Below, piece by piece: positions 1 to 10,250 of a DNA stretch of 64,000 bases. Both the position numbers and the translations under genes were made by a program. The stretch is from NCBI RefSeq assembly GCF_004283755.1, contig NZ_SHMH01000003.1:248001-312000 (forward strand), given 5' to 3'. Below the pieces are notes generated by a model that had not been told where the DNA came from, did not search any database, and was given only the letters and a program-made list of their open reading frames with translations. The first letter of the stretch is position 1, and each line of letters starts with the position of its first letter. The DNA comes from Pseudoxanthomonas winnipegensis (GTDB taxonomy: Bacteria; Pseudomonadota; Gammaproteobacteria; Xanthomonadales; Xanthomonadaceae).

Positions 1-23
1 TGTCATTTGGTGCCAGTCAAGGA

Positions 24-950
24 TTAGGTGCCGTTGGGAGAAAGGATGCCAAGCCACGCAACGCTCGCCAAAACCAGAACGGCTAATGTCGCCTCCGTGA
101 ACAGACTCTGCCGTAGCTTGACGACCGCGTGTGCGTGGTTGCCTGTTCTCAATGCCGCCTCCAGACTTGGGCTCAGTCGAAACCGATTGGCTGCCGCCAG
201 CGCGAGCATTCCTCCGAACAACAGGAGTTTTCCTACGAGCAGGCGGCCATAGAGCGTTGAGAAGAGCGGATCAAGCGATGGCCCAGCGATCAACAGGTAA
301 TTCAGGGCTCCGGTCACGACGAGTGCCGCCACGATCACAGTACCTATCTGAGCGAAACCATTGGATGTTCGGCTCAGGATCTCTACTGAGCCTTGCCCGG
401 TATTTGGTTTGTTCGCCGCAAGCACCAAGAACGCGATCAATGCGCCTACCCAGGCACCGGCCGCCCAGAGGTGCGTGATGTCCGAAGCGAGATGAATGTA
501 TCCGCGCACGCCGTCATCCATGTCGCCATGTCCCGCCCATGCAAGGGTCGCCAACGCCACACCACTGGAAGCGGCCATCGCTGCAAAACGCAGTGTTGAA
601 TTCATGCGCAACACGGCGATGAGCACACACGTCACTAACGCCAGGATGCGAATGCACCAGGCGATGCCCATGTGCGTGCCCGTAATGAGCATGTCGAAGA
701 CGTGCATTGACAGCTCCGCGTAGCTCTGGGCACCGGACATGGCCTTGGCCATGACCGTCATGCCCCACATCGACAGGGCAATGCCGATGGCAGCGGATGC
801 GCCAATGAGGACGCGATAGCGGCGCGAGATCGTCGAGGATCGCTCGTCGTTGCCCAAAGCATAGAGACCGAACATGGCGACGCCAAACGCCGCCGCCAGG
901 TCCAGATACAGCGCCAGGCGCAGGACGATGGTCAACCAATCCCCGGCCAT
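24..950 (-). CDS. copD: CopD family inner-membrane copper resistance protein
   Basis: Integral membrane protein of the CopD family, which works with CopC in copper trafficking across the inner membrane. The 308-residue product is hydrophobic nearly throughout, with about eight membrane-spanning stretches, the usual size and topology. It starts 4 bases after the copC stop, so the two are translated from one message, and it is the last gene of the leftward cop operon; its stop lies 24 bases from the window edge. The family call is firm from topology and the copC partner. The direction of copper movement is not settled for the family. Confidence 0.9.
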   Translation of the reverse strand: MAGDWLTIVLRLALYLDLAAAFGVAMFGLYALGNDERSSTISRRYRVLIGASAAIGIALSMWGMTVMAKAMSGAQSYAELSMHVFDMLITGTHMGIAWCIRILALVTCVLIAVLRMNSTLRFAAMAASSGVALATLAWAGHGDMDDGVRGYIHLASDITHLWAAGAWVGALIAFLVLAANKPNTGQGSVEILSRTSNGFAQIGTVIVAALVVTGALNYLLIAGPSLDPLFSTLYGRLLVGKLLLFGGMLALAAANRFRLSPSLEAALRTGNHAHAVVKLRQSLFTEATLAVLVLASVAWLGILSPNGT

Positions 951-954
951 GGGC

Positions 955-1341
955 TTACTTCACCTTGAAGGTGACGTTACCCGTGATCGGATGCGTGTCC
1001 GAGGAGACGGCACGCCATTCGACGCGATAGTCACCGGGCTGGAGCGCCTGTGCCGGCGTGATGACCATGGTCTTGCCGTCGCCGGCAGCCGCGACGCGGG
1101 CGTTGATCTTCATCGGGCCATGGCTCGCCATTCCCGGCATGCCAGTCATGACAAGGCTCGCGGCGGAGAACTGCGGCACCAGCGTCTCGGAGAACTTCAG
1201 TTCGATGGTGGCTGGCGCGGAAACCTGCGACTTGTCGGCCGGCGTTGAAGACACCAGCGAAGGATGCGCGAATGCGGCGGTGGCGAACAGACCAGCAGCG
1301 ATCGGCGCGACGAGCTTGGCGATGAAACCTGAACGGGTCAT
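955..1341 (-). CDS. copC: CopC periplasmic copper-binding protein
   Basis: Periplasmic copper chaperone of 128 residues. The chosen start gives a normal signal peptide (MTRSGFIAKL, hydrophobic core, AFA cleavage site) that leaves His as the first mature residue, the CopC Cu(II) ligand. An in-frame start 24 codons upstream would spoil the signal peptide. A Met/His stretch (VMTGMPGMASHGPM) and the late DTHPITG motif match the Cu(I) and Cu(II) site regions of CopC. It lies 4 bases before copD and 141 bases after the P-type ATPase gene. Confidence 0.92.
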   Translation of the reverse strand: MTRSGFIAKLVAPIAAGLFATAAFAHPSLVSSTPADKSQVSAPATIELKFSETLVPQFSAASLVMTGMPGMASHGPMKINARVAAAGDGKTMVITPAQALQPGDYRVEWRAVSSDTHPITGNVTFKVK

Positions 1342-1482
1342 AGAAGTTTCTACCTGGATGTGTGAGGTGTGGTTTAAGAACGAAATGCCGAGATAAGGCT
1401 TGCACCTTTGCAACGGCGTGGAACGAAAGAAACGGTTCGCTGGTCGATAGCAGGCTCCTGTTGGCTCTGAAAGATGTCTTGG

Positions 1483-3963
1483 TCACAGTCGGGTCGCTCT
1501 CAGCCGCAAGGCGTTGCCTACGACCGATGCCGAACTCAGGCTCATCGCCAATGCTGCGATCAGGGGCGACAGCAACCAGCCCGTGAGGGGATAGAGAACC
1601 CCAGCGGCGACGGGGATGCCCAGCGCGTTGTAGAAGAAGGCGAACATGAGGTTCTCCTTCATGTTGCGCACGGTACTCACCGAGAGCGAGCGAGCGACAG
1701 CGATGCCACGCAGATCGCCTTTGACCAGCGTGACCTGCGCGCTGTTCATCGCCACGTCGGTTCCGGTTCCCATGGCGATGCCCACGTCTGCCTTCGCCAA
1801 GGCCGGCGCATCGTTGATGCCGTCTCCGGCCATGGCGACGATGCGGCCCTCTCTCTGCAAACGTTCGATCAACATGAGCTTGTCCGCCGGCTTGACTTCA
1901 CCATGCACCTCGTCGATGCCCAGGCGTGCACCGACGGCTTTGGCGGTGGTCTGCCCGTCCCCGGTGGCCATGATGACCCGCAGGCCCGCAGCCTTCAACG
2001 CGGCCAGGGCCTCGGGGGTGCTGCCCTTGACCGGATCGGATACGGCGAGCAAGCCCGCGAGCTGCCCGTCCACAGCCAGATACATGACACTGGCCCCTTC
2101 GCCGCGCAGGGCTTCGGCCTGGGGTACGAGCGGCTCAACCGACACGCCAGACTGCTCCATCAGCACCGTATTGCCCAACGCCAGTTGCCGGTGCTCAACC
2201 TTCCCGCGCACGCCGATGCCCGTTCCCGATTCAAAGGTCTGAGGCTTCACGAGTTGGAGGCCCTGGGCACGCGCGGCCTGCACGATGGCGTCGGCCAGGG
2301 GGTGTTCACTGCCCTGGTCCAGGCTGGCCGCAAGACGCAGCACCTCATCGTTCGTAAAGCCGGGCGCTGCGACGACCTGATCGAAAGCAGGTCGGCCTTC
2401 GGTCAGGGTTCCTGTCTTGTCGATGACGAGGGTATCGACCTTGCGAAGATTCTCGATCGCCGCGGCATCGCGGAACAGCACGCCCTGCGTGGCGCCACGG
2501 CCCGTTGCGACCATGATCGACATCGGCGTGGCCAGACCCAGCGCGCACGGGCAGGCGATGATCAGGACGGCCACCGCATTGATGAGTCCATAGACCCAGG
2601 TGGGCTGCGGCCCGAAGAATCCCCAGACAAAGAGCGTCGTGACCGCAATGGCGACGACGGCCATCACGAAGTAGCCGGCAACGACATCGGCCATGCGCTG
2701 CATCGGCGCCTTGGAACGCTGCGCCTGGGCGACCATCTGCACGATCTGCGACAGAACGGTGTCCGAGCCGATCCGCTCCGAACGCATGACCAGCGCGCCA
2801 CTGGTGTTGAGTGTGGCCCCGATGACCTTGTCGCCCACGCGCTTGCTGACGGGCAGCGGTTCGCCGGTCAGCATGGACTCGTCAATCGAGCTGCTGCCCT
2901 CGTGCACGATGCCATCCACCGGCACCTTCTCGCCGGGTCGGATGCGCAGCAGGTCGCCGACGTGCACATGGCTGAGCGGCACGTCTTCCTCGCTGCCGTC
3001 CGCATTGATGCGCCGTGCGGTCTTGGGCGCCAGCCCCAGCAGCGACTTGATGGCCGCCGAAGTCTGGGAGCGGGCTTTGAGTTCCAGCACCTGGCCGAGC
3101 AGTGTCAGCGAGATGATGACGGCGGCGGCCTCGAAATACACGCCGACCCGTCCCATGGACATGAAGGAAGCTGGAAACACTTCCGGCGCAACGGTTGCCA
3201 CAACGCTGTAGATGAATGCCGCACCCGTTCCCAGGCCGATCAGTGTCCACATGTTCGGGCTGCGGTTGACCACGGACAGCCAGCCGCGGGAGAAGAAGGG
3301 CCAGCCGGCCCACAGCACGATCGGCAACGACAGCACCAACTCGACCCAGCTCTGTGTAGCCATGTCCATCAGGTGCAGCCGCTCGCCCAGCATCGCCAGC
3401 GCCAGGACCACGAGCGTCAGCGGCAAGGTCCACCAGAAGCGACGCGAGAAGTCACGCAACTCCGGGTTGTCGTCATCGAGGTCGGGCAGCAGAGGCTCAA
3501 GCGTCATCCCGCACTTGGGGCAGGTTCCCGGATGATCCTGGCGGATCTCCGGGTGCATCGGGCAGGTGTAGATGGTTCCGGGCGCGGTTGGCGATGCCGC
3601 CGGGGCCGGTGAAACTGCGGTGCTGGCATGGTGATGCGGTGCATGGCCGCTGCCTGTGCCTATGCCCGCGTCACCGCTGGCATATCGCGCCGGATCGGCG
3701 TCGAATTTGGCCTTGCATCCGGTGCTGCAAAACAAGTACGTGTTCCCCAAGTGCGTGGAGCGGTGCTCCGACGCCGCCGTGACCGCCATGCCACACACCG
3801 GATCTCGCGTCGCGGCATCGGGCTGCGTGTGGCTTGAGGACCCGCCCGCGTCGTCACTTCCAGCATGGCTGGCGTGATGGTGGTGGGTATGCGGGCCGGA
3901 CGTTGTGGCACCCGCCGCCATGCCTGCGTGCTCATGTCCTGAAGACTTGCTGGGTGAATTCAT
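1483..3963 (-). CDS. Copper-translocating P1B-type ATPase with YHS and heavy-metal-binding N-terminus
   Basis: Copper-exporting P1B-1 ATPase, 826 residues, in the inner membrane. N-terminal order: a His-rich leader, a YHS domain (DPVCGM, then FCSTGC, about residues 55-100), and a second metal-binding segment with YTCPMHPE and CPKCGM (about 130-160), in place of the usual HMA domains. The catalytic core has the CPC metal motif ([10 protein letters not shown]), the phosphorylation site DKTGTLTEG, the SEHPLADAI motif of the nucleotide domain and the hinge [14 protein letters not shown]. This layout is that of the SilP/CopF-like pumps found in plasmid and ICE copper islands. It sits between the DUF2933 gene and copC in the cop operon. 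Cu(I) is the likely substrate; Ag(I) is possible. Confidence 0.95.
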   Translation of the reverse strand: MNSPSKSSGHEHAGMAAGATTSGPHTHHHHASHAGSDDAGGSSSHTQPDAATRDPVCGMAVTAASEHRSTHLGNTYLFCSTGCKAKFDADPARYASGDAGIGTGSGHAPHHHASTAVSPAPAASPTAPGTIYTCPMHPEIRQDHPGTCPKCGMTLEPLLPDLDDDNPELRDFSRRFWWTLPLTLVVLALAMLGERLHLMDMATQSWVELVLSLPIVLWAGWPFFSRGWLSVVNRSPNMWTLIGLGTGAAFIYSVVATVAPEVFPASFMSMGRVGVYFEAAAVIISLTLLGQVLELKARSQTSAAIKSLLGLAPKTARRINADGSEEDVPLSHVHVGDLLRIRPGEKVPVDGIVHEGSSSIDESMLTGEPLPVSKRVGDKVIGATLNTSGALVMRSERIGSDTVLSQIVQMVAQAQRSKAPMQRMADVVAGYFVMAVVAIAVTTLFVWGFFGPQPTWVYGLINAVAVLIIACPCALGLATPMSIMVATGRGATQGVLFRDAAAIENLRKVDTLVIDKTGTLTEGRPAFDQVVAAPGFTNDEVLRLAASLDQGSEHPLADAIVQAARAQGLQLVKPQTFESGTGIGVRGKVEHRQLALGNTVLMEQSGVSVEPLVPQAEALRGEGASVMYLAVDGQLAGLLAVSDPVKGSTPEALAALKAAGLRVIMATGDGQTTAKAVGARLGIDEVHGEVKPADKLMLIERLQREGRIVAMAGDGINDAPALAKADVGIAMGTGTDVAMNSAQVTLVKGDLRGIAVARSLSVSTVRNMKENLMFAFFYNALGIPVAAGVLYPLTGWLLSPLIAALAMSLSSASVVGNALRLRATRL

Positions 3964-4076
3964 AGTGACAAGTGCCCTCCGCCGTTAACTGTTGGTGTCT
4001 GGTGATCGCAGCAGGCCGCAGGCGCGCAAGGAGACAAGCGCGGCGTCGCGTGCTCGCACGGTGCGAGTGCCTCGAC

Positions 4077-4349
4077 TCATTGCTTCTGCTCCTTGGAGGC
4101 TGCGGCACCTTCCTCACCCTGACGCGCGGCATGATCGTGTCCGCCGTGGCCGTGACCACGGTGCATGAACAGGTGCATCAGCGGACAAGCCGCCAGCAGC
4201 AGGAAGGGGAGATAGCCGGCAACATGTGCCGTGTGCTCCTTGAGCAGGAAATACGCGGCGACAGCGGCGATGATGAGGAACGCCACGCCGTAGCGCGATC
4301 GCCAGAACCGGGGACGATCGCTGGGGGTCTGTGTGTGCTGATGCTGCAT
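4077..4349 (-). CDS. DUF2933 small membrane protein
   Basis: A 90-residue DUF2933 protein. One or two hydrophobic segments (about residues 20-60) are followed by a conserved CPLMHLFMH stretch and a His-rich tail (HRGHGHGGHDH). The Cys-Met-His motif and tail suggest binding of Cu(I) or Ag(I) at the inner membrane, but no function is proven for the family. It lies inside the cop operon, 33 bases after the DUF411 gene. DUF2933 genes are common in copper and silver islands, which fits the setting. Confidence 0.8.
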   Translation of the reverse strand: MQHQHTQTPSDRPRFWRSRYGVAFLIIAAVAAYFLLKEHTAHVAGYLPFLLLAACPLMHLFMHRGHGHGGHDHAARQGEEGAAASKEQKQ

Positions 4350-4382
4350 GGCATATCTCCACGGAAAAGAGTTGATGGATGG

Positions 4383-4868
4383 TCAGAGATGCGACTGATA
4401 GACCGTGCTACTACCGTTTTTCCCGATCAGCAGCACGTCGTAGGCGTCCTTGCGTCCACCATAGGCCGGACCATCCATGCCGGGCGAACCGACCGGCATG
4501 CCTGGCGCCGCGAGGCCGATGGCCTGCGGGGCTTCGCGCAGCAAGCGTTGAATGTCCGAGGCAGGCACATGACCCTCGATGGCATAGCCGCCGATCTGCG
4601 CCGTGTGGCACGAACCGTACTTCTGCGGGATGCCCAGCCGCGTGCGCGCTGCCGTGTTCCCGGTGTCAAGAACCTGCACATCGAAGCCTGCGCCTTGCAG
4701 GTGTGAGACCCAGTCCTTGCAGCAACCGCAGCTCGGGTCCTTCCACACCTTGGCGATCGGTCGGCTCTGCGCCAGGCTCGGTCCTGCGAGTGCCATCACC
4801 AACAAGCCAGCGATCAATGCTTGGCGTCTCGGCACTTTGCCCTGGCTTCTGTCGTAGTGCATGTTCAT
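4383..4868 (-). CDS. DUF411 (CopG-like) periplasmic metal-binding protein
   Basis: A 161-residue DUF411 protein with an N-terminal export signal that begins with basic residues before a hydrophobic core ending in SLAQ. The family signature KVWKDPSCGCCKDW sits early in the mature part, and SCHTAQIGGYAIEGHVP further on. The CxCC and CHT motifs are the likely Cu ligands; related CopG proteins bind Cu in the periplasm. An AGAGG ribosome-binding site precedes the ATG at 4868; a second ATG two codons later is possible. It is the third gene of the cop operon after copA and copB. Confidence 0.85.
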   Translation of the reverse strand: MNMHYDRSQGKVPRRQALIAGLLVMALAGPSLAQSRPIAKVWKDPSCGCCKDWVSHLQGAGFDVQVLDTGNTAARTRLGIPQKYGSCHTAQIGGYAIEGHVPASDIQRLLREAPQAIGLAAPGMPVGSPGMDGPAYGGRKDAYDVLLIGKNGSSTVYQSHL

Positions 4869-4905
4869 AGATTGCCTCTCATCAGATGATCAAACCCACA
4901 AGGTT

Positions 4906-5886
4906 CTAGAACCAGAATCGCACGCCAGCCACCCAGCGCGTCTGCTGCGCGCGGCCACCTTCGGCACGCACATAGTCCGCTGTGCGTCCGAAGCTGCCCG
5001 CCCGTTCCACGCCGATGTAGGGAGCGAACTGGCGACTGAATTCATAGCGCAGGCGCAAGCCAGCAGACGCTTCGGCCAAGCCCTTGCCGATACCGCGTTC
5101 CGGGTCGTCCTTGCCATAGAACTGCAATTCGGCACGAGGCTCCAGAATCAGTCGCTGGGTCAGCAGCAGCTCGTAGCTGCCTTCGACACGCAGCGCCGTA
5201 CGTCCGCCACTTCCCACGTAGCCCGTCGCCTCCAGCTCGAACCAGTAGGGGGCGAGGCCCTGGATGCCGAAAGCCAACCATTGACGGCTCGGGCCTTCTC
5301 CGTTATCCACCCGAACGCCGAGCTGGGTGTCCCAGTACGGTGCGACGGCGTGCCCCCAGAGAAGCTCGGTACGCGATTCTTCGAGCTTTCCTTTGGCGAT
5401 ATCGCCTTCGGCCTTCACGACGGCCTTGTTGTAGGTCGTCCCATACCAAGCCTGGAGGTCGTAGGCCGTGGAATCGTCCCCTTTGCGCGTGAAGCGGCGT
5501 TCCAGGGTTTCGCCGCGCAACGAGAAGAACCTGTGTTCGTCGGCCAGCATCAGCCGCGGCACACCGGGTACGGCGTAGTCGCCCGATCCCAATGTCAGGC
5601 CATTGGAGTAGCCATGCGGATCGCGGGCGTCAGGAGGCGCCGACCCGCCCTGCATCTGCATGTTGCCGTGATCCATGGCCGGGGCCGCGGTCGAGCCGCT
5701 CGCCGACGTCGCGTGACCCGCGTGCGGGTCGGCGGCAGGAGCCACGGTCTGAGTGGATGGCGCGGCCGTTTGAGCGTCGGCCTGGCCGTGCGCTGCATGG
5801 TCGTTCTGTGCTTGTGCCTGGGCGGCGACGCTTACCAGGGCCAGAAGCGTCGTGGCCAGTGCGCGAGTGGGGAGTGCTTTGGACAT
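4906..5886 (-). CDS. copB: CopB outer-membrane copper resistance protein
   Basis: Outer-membrane beta-barrel protein of the CopB family, 326 residues. A signal peptide ends near AQAQA, followed by a His/Met-rich linker (DHAAHG, DPHAGH, MDHGNMQMQGG) that probably sequesters copper. The C-terminal 220 residues show alternating beta strands and end in Phe (RFWF), as outer-membrane barrels do. The start at 5886 gives the signal peptide; a longer in-frame start would overlap copA and add nonsense. It lies 25 bases after copA and works with that periplasmic oxidase. Confidence 0.93.
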   Translation of the reverse strand: MSKALPTRALATTLLALVSVAAQAQAQNDHAAHGQADAQTAAPSTQTVAPAADPHAGHATSASGSTAAPAMDHGNMQMQGGSAPPDARDPHGYSNGLTLGSGDYAVPGVPRLMLADEHRFFSLRGETLERRFTRKGDDSTAYDLQAWYGTTYNKAVVKAEGDIAKGKLEESRTELLWGHAVAPYWDTQLGVRVDNGEGPSRQWLAFGIQGLAPYWFELEATGYVGSGGRTALRVEGSYELLLTQRLILEPRAELQFYGKDDPERGIGKGLAEASAGLRLRYEFSRQFAPYIGVERAGSFGRTADYVRAEGGRAQQTRWVAGVRFWF

Positions 5887-5911
5887 TCTTGGTCTTCCTT
5901 GTGCGCTGGGT

Positions 5912-7822
5912 TCAAGACACCACGACTTCGCGGAACATGCCGGCATCCATGTGGAACATCAGGTGGCAGTGCCACGCCCAGCGGCCGAGCGCGTCGGCTG
6001 TCACCAGGAAGCTGATGCGTTGTGCCGGCTGCACCGGCAGGGTGTGGCGGCGCGCAAGGAAGCGACCGTCGGGGCTTTCCAGCTCGCTCCACATGCCGTG
6101 CAGGTGCATGGGATGGGTCATCATGGTGTCGTTGTGCAGAATGACCCGCAGCCGCTCGCCGTGTTTGAAGTGCACCGGCGTGGACTTTCCGAACTCCAGC
6201 CCGTCCAGGGACCATGCGTAGCGTTCCATGTTGCCCGTGAGGTGCAGTTCGACCTCCCGGCCAGGGCCTCTCTTGTCCAGCGGCCCCGACGGGGTATGCA
6301 GATCCGCGAGGGTCAACACTCGCCGACCGTTGTTGCGCAGTCCGATGCCGGGGTCATCGAGGTTGGTGCGCGCCATGTCAACGCGCATGTCCGTGCTGGC
6401 ACCATACTCGGTGCGAGCGTGGCGAGCAGTAGTGCTGGGCACGGCCAGTCCCCCCGCCGCCGCGGCGTGTTGGCTGTGATCCATCGCCATGCCACCGTGG
6501 TTCATGGCGCCGTGATTCATGCCAGCCACCGCCCCATGATCCATCCCGGACATCGAACCCGAGCCCATCCCGGTCATCCCGGTCATCCCGGTCATCCCGG
6601 TCATGCCCGTCATGCCCGTCATCTCCATGGCTTGGCCGGACCCGCCGTGGTCCATGCCCCCCATCATGCTGCCCATCATGTCGTTCATGGTCAGCCATTC
6701 GACCGGATCGAGGGCAGGCACGGGAGCTTGAAGACCTTCACGCACGGCCAGCGTGGCCCGCGCGTAGCCTGTCCGGTCCATCGCCTGGGCGAAGATCGTG
6801 TAAGCGTCATCCCGTGGCTGGACGATCACATCGACGGTTTCGCCCGGACCGAATCGGAACTCATCGACCGTCACCGGCTCCACGTCAACACCATCGACGT
6901 GCACCACCGTGAGTTTCAGTCCGGGAATGCGTACGTCGTAGAAGGTGTTGCCCGCACCGTTGACCATGCGCAGCCGCACGCGCTCACCCGGTCGGAACAG
7001 CGCCGTCCAATTGCCGGCGGGGGTGACGCCGTTGGCCAGATAGGTCAGCGTGGCGGCAGACAGATCGGCGAGATCCGTCGGATTCATCCGCATCTCGTTC
7101 CACATCTTGCGCTTGTCGATCGCAGCGGCCATGCCGTCGCGCGAGGCGTCCCGGAAGAAGTCGAAGACGGTAGGTTGGTTGTAGTTGTAGTAGTCGCTTT
7201 GGGACTTGAGCTTGGTGAACACCCGCATCGGGTCTTCGTCGGTCCAATCCGAGAACAGCAGCACGTGGTCACGGTCGGCGCGGATGGTCTCGGCACCAGC
7301 GGGGTCGATGATGATCGCCCCGTACATGCCCGTGAGTTCCTGGAAGCCGGAGTGCGAGTGGTACCAGTAGGAGCCGCTTTGCTGAACCTTGAAGCGGTAC
7401 GTGAAGGTCTCGCCGGGAGCGATGCCATTGAAGCTGATGCCCGGCACGCCATCCATCTGATACGGCAGGATGATCCCGTGCCAGTGGATGGATGTGGCTT
7501 CACGCAGCTTGTTGGTCACACGGATTGTGACGGTGTCACCCTCACGCCAACGCAATGTCGGTGCCGGCAGCGAGCCGTTGATGGTCGTAGCCACGCCTGG
7601 CTTGCCCGTGAAGTTCACGGGCGATTCGGCGATCACCAAGTCGAACTCGGTGCCCTTCAGCACAGGGGCGGCACCGCGCGTCGCGGAGCCTTGTTGGGCA
7701 AATGCCCTGAGCGCCGGGGTGGACAGCCCGGCCAGGACGCCGCCAGCGGCCAGCCCCTGAACAAAACGCCGACGAGACAGGCCCAGTGGGGGCGCGATTA
7801 CAAAGGGCGAACGAGGCGGCAT
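5912..7822 (-). CDS. copA: CopA periplasmic multicopper oxidase
   Basis: Multicopper oxidase that oxidises Cu(I) and holds copper in the periplasm, 636 residues. The twin-arginine signal SRRRFVQGL lies near residue 20, so it is exported folded by Tat. Copper ligands appear in order: HWHG, HSHSG, then late HPMHLHG and the type-1 block HCHLMFHMDAGM at the C-terminus. Between the second and third cupredoxin domains is a Met/His-rich insert containing a six-fold Thr-Gly-Met repeat. A GGAGG site about 10 bases upstream fixes the ATG at 7822. It is first in the cop operon, next to the CopR-type palindrome. Confidence 0.96.
   Translation of the reverse strand: MPPRSPFVIAPPLGLSRRRFVQGLAAGGVLAGLSTPALRAFAQQGSATRGAAPVLKGTEFDLVIAESPVNFTGKPGVATTINGSLPAPTLRWREGDTVTIRVTNKLREATSIHWHGIILPYQMDGVPGISFNGIAPGETFTYRFKVQQSGSYWYHSHSGFQELTGMYGAIIIDPAGAETIRADRDHVLLFSDWTDEDPMRVFTKLKSQSDYYNYNQPTVFDFFRDASRDGMAAAIDKRKMWNEMRMNPTDLADLSAATLTYLANGVTPAGNWTALFRPGERVRLRMVNGAGNTFYDVRIPGLKLTVVHVDGVDVEPVTVDEFRFGPGETVDVIVQPRDDAYTIFAQAMDRTGYARATLAVREGLQAPVPALDPVEWLTMNDMMGSMMGGMDHGGSGQAMEMTGMTGMTGMTGMTGMTGMGSGSMSGMDHGAVAGMNHGAMNHGGMAMDHSQHAAAAGGLAVPSTTARHARTEYGASTDMRVDMARTNLDDPGIGLRNNGRRVLTLADLHTPSGPLDKRGPGREVELHLTGNMERYAWSLDGLEFGKSTPVHFKHGERLRVILHNDTMMTHPMHLHGMWSELESPDGRFLARRHTLPVQPAQRISFLVTADALGRWAWHCHLMFHMDAGMFREVVVS
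6566..6619 (-). repeat. Nine-base tandem repeat in copA (Thr-Gly-Met x6)
   Basis: Six tandem 9-base units lie inside copA: four of CATCCCGGT on the plus strand and then two of CATGCCCGT. On the coding strand they give repeated Met-Thr-Gly in the methionine-rich domain. The unit is a multiple of three, so slippage would change the number of Met ligands without breaking the frame. Confidence 0.9.
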
Positions 7823-7946
7823 GGCCTGAAATCCTCCATAGATAACTTGAAAGTCGTCTTTAGAGCCGCCTTTGGTCTTGGGCGGCACGGTTCGACGCAT
7901 GGAGGTCATGCTATGGAGTGACCACTTTCGGATGAATGACCCTTGG

Positions 7947-8000
7947 ATTACATTCATGTAATGGTCGCGTCATCTTCGTGGCAGGAAGCGACTATTACAT
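7947..8000. promoter_or_regulatory. CopR-type operator between copA and copRS
   Basis: In the 255-base gap between the divergent copA and copR genes lies a palindrome ATTACATTCATGTAAT (7947-7962), two 7-base arms around TC. A further half-site ATTACAT is at 7994-8000. Response regulators of the CopR/CusR group bind inverted or direct repeats of this kind upstream of cop genes. Assignment to CopR is inferred from position and symmetry. Confidence 0.65.
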
Positions 8001-8077
8001 TGCCCCTAAGAAGCAAATGAATGGGGCATCGTGGGCGGCAAAATTCCTTACGCCGCAGCGATTTCATGGGGCATGCG

Positions 8078-8770
8078 ATGAAGCTGTTGGTCGTTGAAGA
8101 CGAGAACAAGACGGCGGATTACGTCCGCCAAGGTCTCATGGAGGCAGGGTTCGTCGTGGATCTGGCGCGTAACGGATTGGACGGACACCACTTGGCCATG
8201 AGCGAGACCTACGATTTGGTGGTCTTGGATGTCATGCTGCCGGATGTCGATGGCTGGCGCATCGTGCGTTCGCTGCGAGATGCTGGCAAACAAGTCCCTG
8301 TGCTATTTCTAACCGCACGTGGCAGCGTAGATGACCGCGTCAAGGGGTTGGAACTGGGGGCAGACGACTATCTCGTCAAGCCGTTCGCGTTCTCGGAATT
8401 GCTGGCGCGGGTGCGGACGCTGCTGCGACGCGGAAGCGCTCCGAGCCAGCCTGATCGCATCCAAGTTGCCGATTTGGTGCTGGACTTGCCGCGCCGACGT
8501 GCAACGCGCGCTGGTCAGCGCATCAATCTCACCAGCAAGGAGTTCGCGTTGCTCGAACTGCTGGCACGCCGACAGGGTGAAGTTCTGCCGCGTTCGTTGA
8601 TTGCGTCTCAGGTGTGGGACATGAATTTCGACAGCGACAGCAACGTCATTGATGTGGCCATCCGTCGTCTGCGCGCAAAGATCGACGATGCGTTCAATCC
8701 AAAGCTCATCCACACTGTACGTGGCATGGGATACACGCTCGATGCGCCTGATGATGACCTCGCGCCATAA
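8078..8770 (+). CDS. copR: CopR copper-responsive response regulator
   Basis: OmpR-family response regulator of 230 residues. The receiver domain begins [12 protein letters not shown] with the acidic pair; the phospho-acceptor Asp is in [13 protein letters not shown] and the conserved Lys in DYLVKPF. The C-terminal winged helix contains [13 protein letters not shown] and ends near VRGMGYTL. The ATG at 8078 starts exactly at the receiver domain. It is transcribed away from the cop structural operon and overlaps copS, so both are made together. It should activate the cop operon when copper is high. Confidence 0.94.
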   Translation: MKLLVVEDENKTADYVRQGLMEAGFVVDLARNGLDGHHLAMSETYDLVVLDVMLPDVDGWRIVRSLRDAGKQVPVLFLTARGSVDDRVKGLELGADDYLVKPFAFSELLARVRTLLRRGSAPSQPDRIQVADLVLDLPRRRATRAGQRINLTSKEFALLELLARRQGEVLPRSLIASQVWDMNFDSDSNVIDVAIRRLRAKIDDAFNPKLIHTVRGMGYTLDAPDDDLAP

Positions 8771-10175
8771 GCCACGGCGAAGCCGTCCCGCGTCGCTTGC
8801 ATTGAGGGTCACGGCCCTGGTTGGCATTGCCACTACCTTGGTATTTCTAGCGTTCAACTGGGTTGTCGTTAGATCCCTGGAGCACCACTTTGCCCAACAG
8901 GACGCCCATGAACTGGACGCAGTGGTCACGGCCTTGGCAGAGCCGTTGCGACAGATCGCTAATGACATGGACAAAGATGAGTTGCGGCAGCATTTAGCCA
9001 ATGCAGTGGCAGGACATCATGGGATGACCTATGGTGTCTATGATCGGCCGGGCAATACCATCTATGCCACGCCGGGTCCTGACCTGTCGAAACTTGCCAG
9101 CAGCAAAAAGTTGGTCAACCGCATCACCGCCGACGATTTGACGGTGTGGCAAGAGAATCAGAGGTCTTATCGAGGTGTGGCGCTACAACTGCCTGCCGAC
9201 GATTCGGCGGCACCTGGCTACCGCATCGTCGCTGCCATGGACATCGGCTTTCATCTCGATTTCTTGGCAGAGTTCAAGCGCATGCTCTGGTGGGCGACCT
9301 GCCTTGTTCTCTGCATTGCGCTCGGGGTGGCTTGGCTGGCCGTGCAATGGGGCCACCTTCCAATCCGCAAGGTCAACGAGGAGATTCGCACGATCCGCTC
9401 TTCAAAGCTAGATGTGAGACTTGATCCTCTGGACGTACCTATAGAACTGGCTGAACTTGTGGTCGCCTTCAACGACATGCTGGCCAGAATCGAGGAAGGG
9501 TTTGTCCGCCTGTCGCACTTTTCCGCCGACATTGCGCACGAGTTGCGTACACCCGTTACCAACCTGATTACGCAGTCCCATGTGGCGCTCGGGCAACCCC
9601 GCAGTGCAGAGGAATATCGGGAGATCCTCTACTCCAACTTGGAGGAGTTTGATCGCATGAGTCGCATGATCGGCGACATGTTGTTTCTAGCTCAAACGGA
9701 AAATGACCCTCGAAATCTCCGCCTCGGCGAAATCGACTTGGCTGAGTTGATCCGAGGTTTGTTTGACTACTTCGAGGCATTAGCTGAAGACCGCAACATC
9801 ACACTTTACGCAAAGGGTGCTGCCGAACCAATACGGGCGGATCGTGAGATGTTGCTGCGGGCGCTCAACAATCTTCTTTCCAACGCAATCCGTCATACTC
9901 CCTATGGGTCGCGTATTACAGTCGCTTTGGCGCAAGATGAGCGATGGACAACGATAAGTGTCGAAAATCCGGGCGAGCGAATTTCGGAGGCTGATCTGCC
10001 GAAGTTATTCGATCGCTTTTTCCGAGTAGATCCTGCCCGCCAACGAAAGAACGCAGGTGCAGGGCTAGGGCTGGCCATCGTCAAATCAATTGCCGAAGCT
10101 CATGGTGGACATGTGCAGGCAACGTCCAGCGATACAGCGACTAAATTTGATCTAACGCTGCCTCGCATCGCTTAG
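8742..10175 (+). CDS. copS: CopS copper-sensing histidine kinase
   Basis: Membrane sensor kinase of about 477 residues. A first membrane segment is near residue 20 and a second near 190, enclosing a periplasmic sensor region; then a HAMP linker, the phospho-acceptor motif [12 protein letters not shown] (H box), an N box ([13 protein letters not shown]), and a G box ([12 protein letters not shown]). The layout matches the heavy-metal sensor kinases CusS/CopS. Several ATGs cluster at 8742, 8751 and 8754, all overlapping the end of copR by 17-29 bases, and no clear ribosome-binding site separates them, so the exact start is uncertain. Confidence 0.92.
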   Translation: MRLMMTSRHKPRRSRPASLALRVTALVGIATTLVFLAFNWVVVRSLEHHFAQQDAHELDAVVTALAEPLRQIANDMDKDELRQHLANAVAGHHGMTYGVYDRPGNTIYATPGPDLSKLASSKKLVNRITADDLTVWQENQRSYRGVALQLPADDSAAPGYRIVAAMDIGFHLDFLAEFKRMLWWATCLVLCIALGVAWLAVQWGHLPIRKVNEEIRTIRSSKLDVRLDPLDVPIELAELVVAFNDMLARIEEGFVRLSHFSADIAHELRTPVTNLITQSHVALGQPRSAEEYREILYSNLEEFDRMSRMIGDMLFLAQTENDPRNLRLGEIDLAELIRGLFDYFEALAEDRNITLYAKGAAEPIRADREMLLRALNNLLSNAIRHTPYGSRITVALAQDERWTTISVENPGERISEADLPKLFDRFFRVDPARQRKNAGAGLGLAIVKSIAEAHGGHVQATSSDTATKFDLTLPRIA

Positions 10176-10250
10176 TTGGCCTCTCGCCATTGCGGGAGAA
10201 TGCAGATCGTGGATGGGCGCAGTTTCGACTCGTCGGAAGCAGGTTGCTCG

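Noticed and set aside
1474-3612. 712-codon open frame on the plus strand
   Set aside because: It is antisense to the copper ATPase, whose motifs are all present on the minus strand. The frame is kept open by GC-rich codon bias and has no domain.
6566-6619. Tandem repeat considered as a CRISPR-like array
   Set aside because: The units are 9 bases without spacers and code for Thr-Gly-Met.
5852-7921. 689-codon open frame on the plus strand with His/Gly repeats
   Set aside because: Mirror of copA and copB; the repeats are the antisense of the Met-Thr-Gly repeat.
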